DNA of 64,000 nt, from positions 33,889 through 97,888 of the forward strand of contig JAAYKY010000041.1 of the NCBI GenBank assembly GCA_012522185.1. The letters run 5' to 3'. Below the pieces are notes generated by a model. It ran no database searches. It was not told where the DNA came from and saw only the letters and a list, made by a program, of their open reading frames with translations. Position numbers and translations under genes: made by a program. Shown in pieces: positions 47,584 to 57,136 of the stretch (position 1 is the first letter of the stretch; each line of letters starts with the position of its first letter). Source of the stretch: Flavobacteriaceae bacterium (GTDB lineage Bacteria; Bacteroidota; Bacteroidia; Flavobacteriales; Weeksellaceae).

Positions 47584-49380
47584 TTATAAATTCTTCAATT
47601 CTTCCTGATCACTAATTCCTCCGGAGAAATTAATGGCAGTTTGTATCAATCCTAAATGCGAATAAGCTTGTGGGAAATTCCCCAATAATCGTTTGGTTTC
47701 GAAATCCAAATCTTCACTGAAAAGTCCTAAATGATTTCCATACGAAAGAATCTGATCGAAATATTCTTTGGCTTTTTTCTTTTCTCCTATCTTATACAAA
47801 CTGTTGATGAACCAAAAACTACAAATCGTAAATGAGGAACTCGGTAAACCAAAGTCATCACGATTTTTGTAGCGATACATCAAACCATCACGGCAAAGTT
47901 CTTTTTCGATGGCTTTCACAGTCGAAACATAACGCGGGTCGTGCGGCTCCAAATAACCATAATCTTCCATTAACAAAATCGAAGCATCCAAAGCCTCCGA
48001 TCCATAAGACTGTGTGTAGGCGCCTACTTCTTCGTTCCATCCTTTTTTGTAAATATCAAAAGAAATTTCAGAAACCAATGCTTCCCACTCTTCCAATACT
48101 GAAGTTTTATGGATAAGTTTTGCGATTTTTATGGCTCTGTCCACGGCTACCCAGCACAATAATTTCGAAAACGTAAAATGCTGGTCTTCGGCACGATGTT
48201 CCCAAATTCCTTTGTCAGGTTTCATCCAGTTTTCACTCACGGTATGAACAATTTGGGTGACAATCGTCCAAAGTTCTTCACTGTGTTCGAGCGAATTTTT
48301 AAAGTATAAAAACTGTTGATAGATGATTTCGGTTAAAATGCCGAAAATATCGTTTTGTTTTTGAATATAAGCCGCATTTCCGACCCGAACCGGTTTAGAA
48401 TTTTCATATCCGGACAAATAATCAAGTGAATATTCGGTCAGGATCGATTCGCCGTTTATTCCATACATAATCTGCATTTTATCGCCTTTGTTGGGAACCG
48501 TATGCACGATAAAATTCATAAATCGCTGAGCAGAATCCACGTGTCCAAGTTCAAATAAAACCCTTAAAACCATAGAAGCATCGCGAATCCAGCAAAACCG
48601 ATAATCCCAGTTTCGGACTTCGCCGATGGTTTCGGGTAGAGAAGTGGTTGCCGCAGCCAGAACCGCACCCGATTTTTCATAAGTTAATAATTTCAAAACC
48701 AGCGCACTACGTCTAATTTGCTTGTTGTAAGCATTATAATTCGTGGTTTTTTCAGACCAATTCAGCCAATACGCATAGGTTCTTTGGTATTGCAAAAAAC
48801 ATCGGTCAATGGTTTGATCCAGAATTTTTTCATAATAACTCAACATGAAAAACGAATCTTTCTTCAAAGTCAATTCTTCACCGTTTAAAATCGACTCATA
48901 ATCAAAATCAGAATAGAAATAAACCGAATCATAACTGCCTTCCACCGTATGACTTTTGATGTAATTATCTTTAATTCGGCTGATGGTTTCTTCTTGGGCA
49001 TATCCGATTTTGGGATCATAAACTACTTTGAATTTCGGTTCACCTTTCAACAATTTCAGGTACCGAATGATGACCAGCGGCGTATGAAGTTTCCCGTTGT
49101 CTTCGTAATATCTGGGCATAAAATCACGTACTTCAAAAGCCGCGTCTTGTGATTCGAAATGAGTCACAAGGATATTTGTTTTGGGTAAATAATTTTGAGA
49201 AATGGTATAGGATTCATCTACTTCGAAACCAAAACTACCACCTTTTTCTTTGTCGAGCAGTTTTGCGAAGACGGAAGGCGAGTCAAATTTAGGGAGGCAA
49301 CACCAATCTATGGAACCATTTTTGGACACTAAAGCAGCAGTCAAACAATTCCCTATGATTCCATAATCTAAATTTATCAT
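47584..49380 (-). CDS. GH15-family glycoside hydrolase, trehalase-like
   Basis: 598 residues. The N-terminal domain (MINLDYGIIGNCLTAALVSKNGSIDWCCLPKFDSPSVFAKLLD) is that of GH15 trehalase-like proteins, and the (alpha/alpha)6 domain contains VRNWDYRFCWIRDASMVL and DDFGLPSSSFTICSFWFI, with glutamates that may be catalytic. No signal peptide, so it is cytoplasmic. It is divergent from the trehalose synthesis gene, sharing 76 bp, which supports trehalose as substrate; glucoamylase-type substrates are an alternative. Confidence 0.85.
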   Translation of the reverse strand: MINLDYGIIGNCLTAALVSKNGSIDWCCLPKFDSPSVFAKLLDKEKGGSFGFEVDESYTISQNYLPKTNILVTHFESQDAAFEVRDFMPRYYEDNGKLHTPLVIIRYLKLLKGEPKFKVVYDPKIGYAQEETISRIKDNYIKSHTVEGSYDSVYFYSDFDYESILNGEELTLKKDSFFMLSYYEKILDQTIDRCFLQYQRTYAYWLNWSEKTTNYNAYNKQIRRSALVLKLLTYEKSGAVLAAATTSLPETIGEVRNWDYRFCWIRDASMVLRVLFELGHVDSAQRFMNFIVHTVPNKGDKMQIMYGINGESILTEYSLDYLSGYENSKPVRVGNAAYIQKQNDIFGILTEIIYQQFLYFKNSLEHSEELWTIVTQIVHTVSENWMKPDKGIWEHRAEDQHFTFSKLLCWVAVDRAIKIAKLIHKTSVLEEWEALVSEISFDIYKKGWNEEVGAYTQSYGSEALDASILLMEDYGYLEPHDPRYVSTVKAIEKELCRDGLMYRYKNRDDFGLPSSSFTICSFWFINSLYKIGEKKKAKEYFDQILSYGNHLGLFSEDLDFETKRLLGNFPQAYSHLGLIQTAINFSGGISDQEELKNL

Positions 49381-49456
49381 ATCCTATAGTTTAAAGCTTT
49401 TAACCAATTAGACCGGATTTATAAAAAATAATTTCACTGATTAAAAGATTTAAGCA

Positions 49457-51661
49457 ATGAAAAACAAAACTATTATCGTTTCAAACCGACTGCCGCTCAA
49501 TGTTTTTTTAGAGGACACGGGAGAAGTCAAAGTTTCTCCCAGCGTCGGTGGATTGGCCACCGGGATGAAGTCCATCCATCAGAATTCCGAGAGTTTATGG
49601 ATTGGTTGGGCAGGAATTCCTTCGGATGAAATTGACGAATCCACCACAAAAGAAATCAAAAATCTTGCCTACAATGAAAATTGCATCAGCGTTCCTTTGT
49701 CGGAAGAAGAAATTGAAGAATATTATTTCGGTTTCAGCAATCGGGTGTTGTGGCCTCTGTTTCACTACTTTATGGAATATGTGGATTACGACGAAAACCA
49801 TTGGAAAACCTATAAAAAAGTAAATGAGAAATTTGCAGAAACCATTCTCGAATATTTGGACGATGGTGACAAAGTCTGGGTGCATGATTATCAGTTATTA
49901 TTGGTTCCTCAATTAATCAAAGAAAAAAGACCCGATGTTTCAGTCGGATTTTTCCTGCATATTCCCTTTCCTTCGTATGAAATTTTCAGAACGCTTCCCT
50001 GGCGGGAAGAAATTTTGGAAGGGATACTCGGCGCCGACCTCATCGGATTTCACACCTATGATTACGAACGACATTTCATTAGTTCGGTAAGTCGTGTTTT
50101 GCATTATGACACCAATATCAATTCGATTCACGCCGGAAGCCGTATTATAAAAGTAGATTCTTTTCCGATGGGAATTGATTATGAGAAATTTCATCAGGAA
50201 GCTGAAAAACAAAAGAATAAAAATGAAAAAACTTTACTCAAAACCCGTTTGGAACAAAACCGCGCCTTGGCGCCCGATGCGAAATTCATTCTTTCCATCG
50301 ACCGCTTGGATTATACCAAAGGAATTGCAAAAAGGCTAGAAGCTTTGGAATATTTTCTGGAAAAATATCCCGAATACAACGAAAAAGTCCGTTTGATTAT
50401 GTTGGCCGTTCCTTCCCGCGAAAACGTTCCACAATATCAACAGCTCAAAAAAGAAGTGGATGAATTAGTAGGGAAAATCAATGGAAAGTTCTCCACAGCG
50501 ACTTGGGTTCCCGTTTGGTATTTTTATCGTTCGCTACCTTTTGAGGAATTGATTGAATTGTACACATCATGTGAAATTGCTTTTTTAACCCCGATTCGCG
50601 ACGGAATGAATCTGGTGGCAAAGGAATACATCGCTTCGCGAACTGATCAAACCGGGGTTTTGATTCTGAGCGAAATGGCGGGCGTTGCACAAGAGATGAA
50701 TGATGCGCTTCTCATCAATCCCAATGATTACAACCAAATGGCCGAAGCTTTAAAAACCGCTCTGGAAATGCCTTTGGAAGAACAAATTTCAAGAAATCAA
50801 ATTCTCCAAAAACGAATTAAAAGATACAATGTAGAAAAATGGGCATCAGCCTTTATGGAAGCTTTGAATTCCACAACCCAATTAAAAGAAGAAAAGCTTA
50901 CAAGGTTTCTGGGAAAGTCAAATTTTGAGAAAATTATTTCAAAATTTAAGGCGTCCCAAAGTCGAATTTTCTTATTGGATTACGACGGAACTTTGACGGC
51001 TTATCACAAAAATCCAGAGAAAGCAGTTCCTTCTTATGAACTTTACAATGTTTTGAATCAACTCATTCAAAATCAAGTTGAAATTATCATTATCAGCGGG
51101 CGAGACCGGGCGTTTTTGGATCGTCATTTTGGTCATTTGCCCATTCAATTAGTAGCTGAACATGGGGTTTGGATTAAAAATTCGGGTTCCAAATGGAAAA
51201 TGAGTCAAAACCTTCAAAAAGATTGGATGGAGTCCATTCGACCGATTATTGAAAATTTTGTGGATCGAACACCAGGTTCCTTTTTGGAAGAAAAGGAGTA
51301 TTCGCTCGTCTGGCATTACAGAAAAGTAGCGCCTGGACTGAGAGACATTCGGTCCAATGAGCTAAGCAACGTCTTGCGGGGATTGCTCGCAAATTCAAAT
51401 ATCGCCGTGATGCAAGGAAACAAAGTCCTCGAAGTCAAGAGCGGAAGCATCAACAAAGGAAATGCTGCTAATGCTTTTTTAACCCGACCTTATGATTTTA
51501 TATTTACCATCGGCGATGACTGGACCGACGAATTTATGTTCCAACAAGTCCCTGAACATGCGGTCAGCGTGAAAGTGGGAACCACTGAAACCGATGCGAA
51601 GTATTTTGTAGAAAACCAAACGAGCGTTATAAGTTTACTCAAAGGATTTCTTGTAGAATAA
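49457..51661 (+). CDS. otsAB: Bifunctional trehalose-6-phosphate synthase / trehalose-phosphatase fusion
   Basis: 734 residues. The GT20 synthase half (about 1-465) shows VSNRLPLNVF, SVGGLATGMKS, WVHDYQLLLVPQLI, FFLHIPFPSYEIFRTLPWREE, SIDRLDYTKGI and PIRDGMNLVAKEYIASRTD. The HAD phosphatase half (about 500-730) shows LDYDGTLT with Asp508 and Asp510, IISGRDR and TIGDDWTDEFMF. It makes trehalose from UDP-glucose and glucose-6-phosphate. Fusions of this kind are common in Bacteroidota. The window later holds pgi, which feeds glucose-6-phosphate. Confidence 0.95.
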   Translation: MKNKTIIVSNRLPLNVFLEDTGEVKVSPSVGGLATGMKSIHQNSESLWIGWAGIPSDEIDESTTKEIKNLAYNENCISVPLSEEEIEEYYFGFSNRVLWPLFHYFMEYVDYDENHWKTYKKVNEKFAETILEYLDDGDKVWVHDYQLLLVPQLIKEKRPDVSVGFFLHIPFPSYEIFRTLPWREEILEGILGADLIGFHTYDYERHFISSVSRVLHYDTNINSIHAGSRIIKVDSFPMGIDYEKFHQEAEKQKNKNEKTLLKTRLEQNRALAPDAKFILSIDRLDYTKGIAKRLEALEYFLEKYPEYNEKVRLIMLAVPSRENVPQYQQLKKEVDELVGKINGKFSTATWVPVWYFYRSLPFEELIELYTSCEIAFLTPIRDGMNLVAKEYIASRTDQTGVLILSEMAGVAQEMNDALLINPNDYNQMAEALKTALEMPLEEQISRNQILQKRIKRYNVEKWASAFMEALNSTTQLKEEKLTRFLGKSNFEKIISKFKASQSRIFLLDYDGTLTAYHKNPEKAVPSYELYNVLNQLIQNQVEIIIISGRDRAFLDRHFGHLPIQLVAEHGVWIKNSGSKWKMSQNLQKDWMESIRPIIENFVDRTPGSFLEEKEYSLVWHYRKVAPGLRDIRSNELSNVLRGLLANSNIAVMQGNKVLEVKSGSINKGNAANAFLTRPYDFIFTIGDDWTDEFMFQQVPEHAVSVKVGTTETDAKYFVENQTSVISLLKGFLVE

Positions 51662-51672
51662 TAAAAAGAGAG

Positions 51673-51926
51673 GCGACTAGCTCCGCTAATCCACATGGAG
51701 CATTGACAAAAGAAAAGTTTCGCTGCGCTCTTTAAAAATGGATTAGCTGCGCTGATCCAGAGTTGGGACACTCAACAAAAGCTTTGTACTTCGTACTTTA
51801 GCTTTTCTTTTTCTATTCGAATTCAAACAAGTTTGGCTCGATAATGAATTTTGCATCTTTATTGAATGGATTAGCTGCGCTGATCCACAATGAGAATTGA
51901 CAAAAGAAAAGTTCGCTGCGCAATTT
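51673..51926. repeat. Three degenerate copies of a hairpin-forming intergenic repeat
   Basis: Copies begin near 51673, 51740 and 51868. Each opens with a hairpin of the form GGATTAGCTGCGCTGATCC; copies two and three share 22 identical bases (51738-51759 and 51866-51887, ATGGATTAGCTGCGCTGATCCA split by position). Copies one and three also share ATTGACAAAAGAAAAGTT followed by CGCTGCGC. Copy two contains another hairpin, GTAC TTC GTAC flanked by complementary AAAAGC/GCTTTT. The 350-bp gap between otsAB and tRNA-Pro holds no gene. Confidence 0.65.
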
Positions 51927-51978
51927 ATTTTATTGTGTCAATCGTTCGAAAATAAATTTTCTTCCAATTGACCTCAAT

Positions 51979-52003
51979 AAAAAAATCCATTCTTTCGAAT
52001 GGA
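51979..52003 (-). terminator. Terminator of tRNA-Pro
   Basis: On the minus strand TCCATTC pairs with GAATGGA around a four-base GAAA loop, followed by seven T; it begins 12 bases after the tRNA 3' end. Confidence 0.85.
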
Positions 52004-52014
52004 CTTTTCTTTTG

Positions 52015-52088
52015 TCGGGATGACTGGATTCGAACCAGCGACCCCCGGCACCCCATGCCGATACGCTACCAGACTGCGCTACATCCCG
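52015..52088 (-). tRNA. tRNA-Pro (anticodon GGG)
   Basis: 74 bases folding as a cloverleaf: acceptor CGGGATG/CATCCCG, D arm with AGTCTGGTAG, anticodon stem TCGGC/GCCGG with loop ATGGGGT (GGG anticodon), T arm with GGTTCGAATCC. CCA is not encoded, as is usual here. A perfect TTG-N19-TAAATTTG promoter lies just upstream. A degenerate reading frame overlaps its 5' 23 bases. Confidence 0.95.
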
Positions 52089-52676
52089 AATTCCGGGCAA
52101 ATTTAAGATAATTATAGGATTCTACAAGCATTTTGGGCATTGGTATAATACTACATTCAATTTGAGTGATCAATAAATCCGTCAAATTTAACTTTGCTTC
52201 AAGCCATTTTTTGGAAGTTTGAATTGGTCGAAGATTTAACCAATACCAAAATAATAATATAAAAATACCTACACTGAAAAACAACGATTTCACCCCTAAA
52301 TCCGCCTCTTTAACAACCCCATTTATAGTAGCCTTATCCATTGTAAAAGAAGATATTATAAATATTAAGCTGACAGATATATGAAAAATAGCACTTAATA
52401 AAGAGGGAATAAATTCTACTTTAATTTCTACTGGATTATCATTTTCAAATGTGCCAATTATTAAGGGTGATTTTCCAAAAATAAAATCAAGATTAAGTCC
52501 CAAAGTGTACCTTCTTATAAGAAATTGATTTTGCTTTATTTCCCTAGCGTATTTTCTATCATTAATCCTTTTAGTATTTTTTTTGAGTCTCTATTATTGA
52601 GTATCTCTATCGAATCTTTTTTTGATAAATGACTCCGATACTTTGTTGTAAATTTTAGTGGAAATTCAAATCTCAT
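52066..52676 (-). pseudogene. Frameshifted membrane-protein gene overlapping tRNA-Pro
   Basis: An ATG at 52676 opens a frame (MRFEFPLKFTTKYRSHL...) that stops at 52536. At a run of eight T on the plus strand (52577-52584) the reading passes into a second frame that continues RINDRKYAREIKQNQFLIRRYTLGLN and then two membrane helices (LLSAIFHISVSLIFIISSF and LFFSVGIFILLFWYWL), ending at 52066 inside the tRNA. Joined, the two pieces resemble a small Bacteroidota membrane family with an N-terminal FPLKFTT and a central RYTLGLN segment. A one-base slip in the A tract would restore it. The C-terminal residues read through the tRNA promoter, so the true end may have been altered. Confidence 0.65.
52098..52127 (-). 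promoter_or_regulatory. Consensus promoter of tRNA-Pro
   Basis: On the minus strand TTG (52127-52125), 19 bases, TAAATTTG (52105-52098); the tRNA begins 10 bases further. It lies wholly inside the 3' part of the frameshifted gene. Confidence 0.8.
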
Positions 52677-52783
52677 AAAGCATTACTTAAACTTTTCGAA
52701 ATGTCTTAAATATATATACAAAAACTCAAAATCCCATCAAGACCCACAAAGCTTTTATTATTTTTGTCTAAATAATTTGAATT

Positions 52784-54439
52784 ATGCCACTAAAAAAAAT
52801 AAATCCAACTCACACAAATGCTTGGGCACGACTCGATGATCATTTCGTGGAAATCGAGCCAAAATCCCTTCGTGAATTATTTGAAAATAACCCTAATCGT
52901 TTTGAGCAATTTCACATTCGCTTTCAGGACATCCTTTTTGATTATTCAAAAAATAGAATGGATGCCGAGACGATGAAATTATTGGTCGAACTGGCAAAAG
53001 AATGCGGTCTGAAAGAAGCCATCGACAAACAATTTTCAGGCAATTTAATCAATGAAACCGAAGGACGAGCGGTTTTGCACACCGCTCTGAGAAATCGGGG
53101 GAATCATCCGGTTTTGGTGAGCGGAAAAGATGTAATGCCCGATGTGAATTCGGTTTTGAAACGAATGAAAGCATTCTCGGAAAAAATAATTTCGGGCGAA
53201 TGGATAGGTTTTAACGGAAAGGAAATCACCGACGTCGTAAACATCGGAATTGGCGGATCGGATTTGGGTCCGGTCATGGTGACCGAAGCACTTAAATACT
53301 ATAAAACGAGGTTGAACCTCCACTTTGTTTCCAATGTGGACGGTACACATATCGCCGAAACCCTGAAAAATTTAAATCCTGAAACGACTTTGTTTATCAT
53401 CGCTTCCAAAACATTTACCACACAGGAAACCATGACTAATGCACATACTGCACGTAACTGGTTTTTAAAATCGGGAGCTGAAAAAGATGTTGCCAAACAT
53501 TTCGTAGCGCTTTCGACCAATCAGTCGGAAGTCGAAAAATTCGGGATTGATGCCGAAAATATGTTCGAGTTCTGGGATTGGGTTGGCGGAAGGTATTCGC
53601 TTTGGAGCGCCATTGGATTGAGCATTTGTCTGGCAGTCGGATTTGAAAATTTCGAAGAATTATTGGAAGGTGCTTATGAAATGGACAAGCATTTTAAAAC
53701 CACAGAATTTGATAAGAACATTCCGGTGATTTTGGCTTTGCTCGGCATTTGGTACAATAATTTTTTCGGTGCGGAAAGCATCGCCATTCTGCCTTATGAA
53801 CAATATTTGTCGCGATTTTCCGCTTATTTTCAACAAGGCGATATGGAAAGCAACGGAAAATATGTGGACCGAAACGGGATGCCGGTGGATTATCAGACCG
53901 GACCGATTATCTGGGGCGAGCCCGGAACCAATGGTCAGCACGCCTTTTATCAGTTGATCCATCAGGGAACGAAAATGATTCCTTGTGATTTTATTGCCGG
54001 GGCGAATTCACTCAATCCGCTCGCTGATCACCACGCAAAATTATTGTCGAACTTTTTTGCACAAACCGAAGCATTGGCATTTGGAAAAACGGAAGAGGAA
54101 GTCATCGAAGAATTAAAAAATCAAGGAACATCGCAAGAAGAAATTGGTTTCCTAACGAATTTTAAGATTTTCGAAGGAAATCGTCCGACGAATTCCATTT
54201 TATATAAAATACTGACACCCAAAACTTTGGGGAGTTTAATTGCAATGTACGAACATAAAATTTTCGTTCAGGGTGTTATTTGGAATATTTACAGCTACGA
54301 CCAATGGGGCGTGGAGCTGGGCAAACAATTGGCCAACAAGATTTTACCCGAATTAGAAAACAAAGAAAATATTCATTCACACGATTCATCAACAAACGGA
54401 CTTATCAATGCTTACAAAGAAATGCGCGATTCTCAGTAG
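52784..54439 (+). CDS. pgi: Glucose-6-phosphate isomerase
   Basis: 551 residues, normal for the large PGI form. It interconverts glucose-6-phosphate and fructose-6-phosphate. Signature segments are [60 protein letters not shown] (catalytic His region) and [22 protein letters not shown] box is at 52759-52766. Its last 32 bases overlap the start of the next gene in another frame. Confidence 0.97.
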   Translation: MPLKKINPTHTNAWARLDDHFVEIEPKSLRELFENNPNRFEQFHIRFQDILFDYSKNRMDAETMKLLVELAKECGLKEAIDKQFSGNLINETEGRAVLHTALRNRGNHPVLVSGKDVMPDVNSVLKRMKAFSEKIISGEWIGFNGKEITDVVNIGIGGSDLGPVMVTEALKYYKTRLNLHFVSNVDGTHIAETLKNLNPETTLFIIASKTFTTQETMTNAHTARNWFLKSGAEKDVAKHFVALSTNQSEVEKFGIDAENMFEFWDWVGGRYSLWSAIGLSICLAVGFENFEELLEGAYEMDKHFKTTEFDKNIPVILALLGIWYNNFFGAESIAILPYEQYLSRFSAYFQQGDMESNGKYVDRNGMPVDYQTGPIIWGEPGTNGQHAFYQLIHQGTKMIPCDFIAGANSLNPLADHHAKLLSNFFAQTEALAFGKTEEEVIEELKNQGTSQEEIGFLTNFKIFEGNRPTNSILYKILTPKTLGSLIAMYEHKIFVQGVIWNIYSYDQWGVELGKQLANKILPELENKENIHSHDSSTNGLINAYKEMRDSQ

Positions 54440-55340
54440 TTTCCTTCTGCTTTTGACGGGAATTTTACAGGCACAATTCCGCACGACGGATTTCCGGCTT
54501 TTGGGCAAAGTGGAAAGCGTTCAATCGGTTACTTATGCTTATGGAAATCCTTCAAAAACAGAAGTTTCCGGTTTTCTGGACAGTGAGCAATTTGATTCGG
54601 TTTATCTGAAATTTGACCGGAGGAGAAACTTGATTTTAAGAGAGAATTTTCTTGATTATCGGGGAAAATTGGGTTTGTTTGACCGGACAATTCTTCAAAT
54701 AAATCCTTCCAATCAATTGGAAAAATTGGAAACAACTTTAATTCAGAATGGTGAAGAACCGAGAAAAATTTCGCAGCGCAAAAGGTTTTATTATTTGCAA
54801 AATCAATTGGTCAGACAAGATGAATTTAATTCGGGTCGGACTTCTGATCAGTATTGGGTTACGAATTATCATCATGAAAAAGGGAACCTCATCGCAAAAC
54901 ATTTTTGGATGGAAGATGAACTCTTCTCAGTTGATCGTTTGGAGTATAATCTAAGGAATCAAATCTCGAAAGAAACCAACTTTCACAACAATGGGCGTTC
55001 TGGAAAAACGGTAGAGTATATTTATTCCGATGGTGTTTCGACAAAAAAAATCACCACTTCAGGCAATGAAAAAACAATTGAATCGTTTATATACAATGAT
55101 GGATTTTTGTCGGGCTATGAATTGATTGAAAAATCGGGAAGATTATTAGAGGCAAAAACCTATAATCGAGACGGCCTGATCAAATCGGTTAAAAAATTCA
55201 ACCACCTAAGCCAAAGTATTGATAATTACGATTTTAAATATAAAAAAGACAGAGAAAACAATTGGGTCTTTTGTGAGATTTCAAAAAACAGTCTTCCTGT
55301 CTATTTGGTTAAAAGAAAGATTAATTACTTTAAGAATTAG
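54408..55340 (+). CDS. Exported protein of unknown function downstream of pgi
   Basis: 310 residues. The ATG at 54408 begins a good signal peptide ([20 protein letters not shown]), so the 32-base overlap with pgi is likely real; translation may be coupled. The mature part contains repeated short strands with [24 protein letters not shown] and [18 protein letters not shown], similar to YD-like or MORN-like beta repeats of about 25 residues. No catalytic motif is seen. The next gene starts 2 bp after its stop. Confidence 0.75.
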   Translation: MLTKKCAILSSFLLLLTGILQAQFRTTDFRLLGKVESVQSVTYAYGNPSKTEVSGFLDSEQFDSVYLKFDRRRNLILRENFLDYRGKLGLFDRTILQINPSNQLEKLETTLIQNGEEPRKISQRKRFYYLQNQLVRQDEFNSGRTSDQYWVTNYHHEKGNLIAKHFWMEDELFSVDRLEYNLRNQISKETNFHNNGRSGKTVEYIYSDGVSTKKITTSGNEKTIESFIYNDGFLSGYELIEKSGRLLEAKTYNRDGLIKSVKKFNHLSQSIDNYDFKYKKDRENNWVFCEISKNSLPVYLVKRKINYFKN

Positions 55341-55342
55341 GT

Positions 55343-56287
55343 ATGGAAACAATTGAAACTCCGGAAAACAACCCCCAATCCAATAAAAGAAAAGAACATA
55401 TCATCATCGGTGTGCTTGCCGCCTTATTGATTGGTAGTTTGATTTTTAATTTCTACCAGCATCAATCCAATAAAGCAGAAAAAGAGCTTTTGGAAGTTGA
55501 TTTAGCTGATACGGAGCAAGCTAGAATTGTGCTTCAGAATCAGCTTACTTCACTGACTGAGGAATTTGAAGCTTCGCGAATGGATCTCGAAGCCAAAGAC
55601 TCTTTGCTTTCCCAACGTGATGCAGAAATATTTGACAAACAGAAAGAAATTCAGAATATCTTGAATAAATCCGAACTTTCGGATTCGGAATTACGCCAAG
55701 CAAAACGTATGATCAATGCGCTCAATGCAGATATCACTCGATTCAAACAAGAAATTGCAAGTCTTCAAAAGAAAAACGACTCGCTTCTTGTGGTAAACGA
55801 TACACTTCGCTACAATCAGTTTAAAATGAGCGAAAAAGTAGTAAAAGAACAAGCAAAATCCGAAGCAACTGAACAGAAGATGCGCTCCACTTTTTCAGTT
55901 TCTAATTATCAAATTACCGGCCTCAGAGTTCGCAACAGTGGGAAAGAAGTGGAAACCGACAAAGCAAAACGCATTGATAAAATGCGCGTAAGTTTTGATT
56001 TGGATCCCAATGAATTCGCAGAATCAGGTCCGAAAGAAATTTTCATTGCCATATACAAGCCCGACGGAACGCTAGGGAAGTTTAAAGACGCTTCTCCAGG
56101 CGAACTAGAAACTTGGTCGCTAGGCAAGATCGAATACTCAGACAAAGTTACTTTTGATTATACGAAAGGAACACGTCAGAACATTAGTTTTGATTGGGAG
56201 GAGTACGATTTCCCGAAAGGCACCTATAAAATCGACTTGTATCAAAACGGATTAAAAATTGGACAGAAGTCATTGAGCCTTCGATAG
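55343..56287 (+). CDS. Membrane-anchored coiled-coil protein of unknown function
   Basis: 314 residues. A short cytoplasmic N-terminus precedes a transmembrane helix (IIIGVLAALLIGSLIFNFY, about 20-38), a long coiled coil (about 40-180) and a C-terminal beta domain (about 185-314: ITGLRVRNSGKEVETDKAKRIDKMRVSFDL, EIFIAIYKPDGTLGK, GTYKIDLYQNGLKIGQKSLSL). The architecture is known from Bacteroidota proteins without assigned function. It starts 2 bp after the preceding exported-protein gene and is surely in its operon. Confidence 0.78.
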   Translation: METIETPENNPQSNKRKEHIIIGVLAALLIGSLIFNFYQHQSNKAEKELLEVDLADTEQARIVLQNQLTSLTEEFEASRMDLEAKDSLLSQRDAEIFDKQKEIQNILNKSELSDSELRQAKRMINALNADITRFKQEIASLQKKNDSLLVVNDTLRYNQFKMSEKVVKEQAKSEATEQKMRSTFSVSNYQITGLRVRNSGKEVETDKAKRIDKMRVSFDLDPNEFAESGPKEIFIAIYKPDGTLGKFKDASPGELETWSLGKIEYSDKVTFDYTKGTRQNISFDWEEYDFPKGTYKIDLYQNGLKIGQKSLSLR

Positions 56288-56368
56288 TACAGATGATTTA
56301 ATTGTTAAATAAATCCCAAAATAGATTTTATCGCATAGTTTTTGTTTCTAACTCTTAAAATCAAGATT

Positions 56369-57133
56369 ATGGAAACGAATAAAAAGCAACCGCTTATAAA
56401 TCAAATGTTTGAAGGGAAGGTAAAATTGCTTTTGTCTGTCCGCAATTTCGAAGAGAGCTTTGCTAAGCATTCCGAAAATTTGCAGAATTATCTTTCTGAA
56501 CTTGTACGAAATTATGAACGCGCATCGGATTATTTAAAAGAATATGCCCACCCCGATTTATTGAAAAGATCTGAGGATTTAATCAATGAAATTCATGTCT
56601 ATGCCAATCAATGTAACCGACAATTAATTGCTTTGACAGAGGCACTTTTAGAAACCAATCAAGTGAATTATGAAGCCTGGAAAGACTTAGAAATTCACAA
56701 AAGCCATTTGTATGAGTCGGCATTGCATTTCGAAAACTTAGGGCTAAATTATTTCAAAGAGGAGTGTCTTCGTCATTGGGAAACCGACTTTGTCATTCTC
56801 AAGTCTTCTTTTCAGGAACAAATTGAAAATGAACTAAATACAGCTCGTTTCGTTTTGGACTTTATTGGGAAATACAGTCGTGAAGAACGGCAAAAAGTTT
56901 TGGGAATTCTGAAAGATACTTCAGCGGATGATGTAAATTGGTCCGACCCGAAAGAACAAGAAGCCCATTTTTTGAAGGCAATTCGACAGTTTCAGGAGGA
57001 GTTTGAGCCCAAAACCAACCTTTGGGATTCCCTTATGGAATTATTGGCTGGCGGCGTGCACCCCTCGCCTTCTGAGCGAATTATGCTGGAGAAGTGGAAT
57101 GATGGCGAACAGAAAGAAAGAGAAGATATGTAA
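56369..57133 (+). CDS. Hypothetical cytoplasmic helical protein
   Basis: 254 residues from the ATG at 56369; a TTG at 56342 would extend it but reads an unlikely leader. The product is almost all helix, rich in Glu, with no membrane span. It contains SVRNFEESFAKHSENLQNYLSEL and RHWETDFVILKSSFQEQIENEL. I recognise no family. It is third in the row after pgi, with 81 bp before it. Confidence 0.65.
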   Translation: METNKKQPLINQMFEGKVKLLLSVRNFEESFAKHSENLQNYLSELVRNYERASDYLKEYAHPDLLKRSEDLINEIHVYANQCNRQLIALTEALLETNQVNYEAWKDLEIHKSHLYESALHFENLGLNYFKEECLRHWETDFVILKSSFQEQIENELNTARFVLDFIGKYSREERQKVLGILKDTSADDVNWSDPKEQEAHFLKAIRQFQEEFEPKTNLWDSLMELLAGGVHPSPSERIMLEKWNDGEQKEREDM

Positions 57134-57136
57134 ACT

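Noticed and set aside
52015..52088. tRNA-Pro as a pseudogene because CCA is missing
   Set aside because: Bacteroidota commonly add CCA after transcription; the cloverleaf, promoter and terminator are intact.
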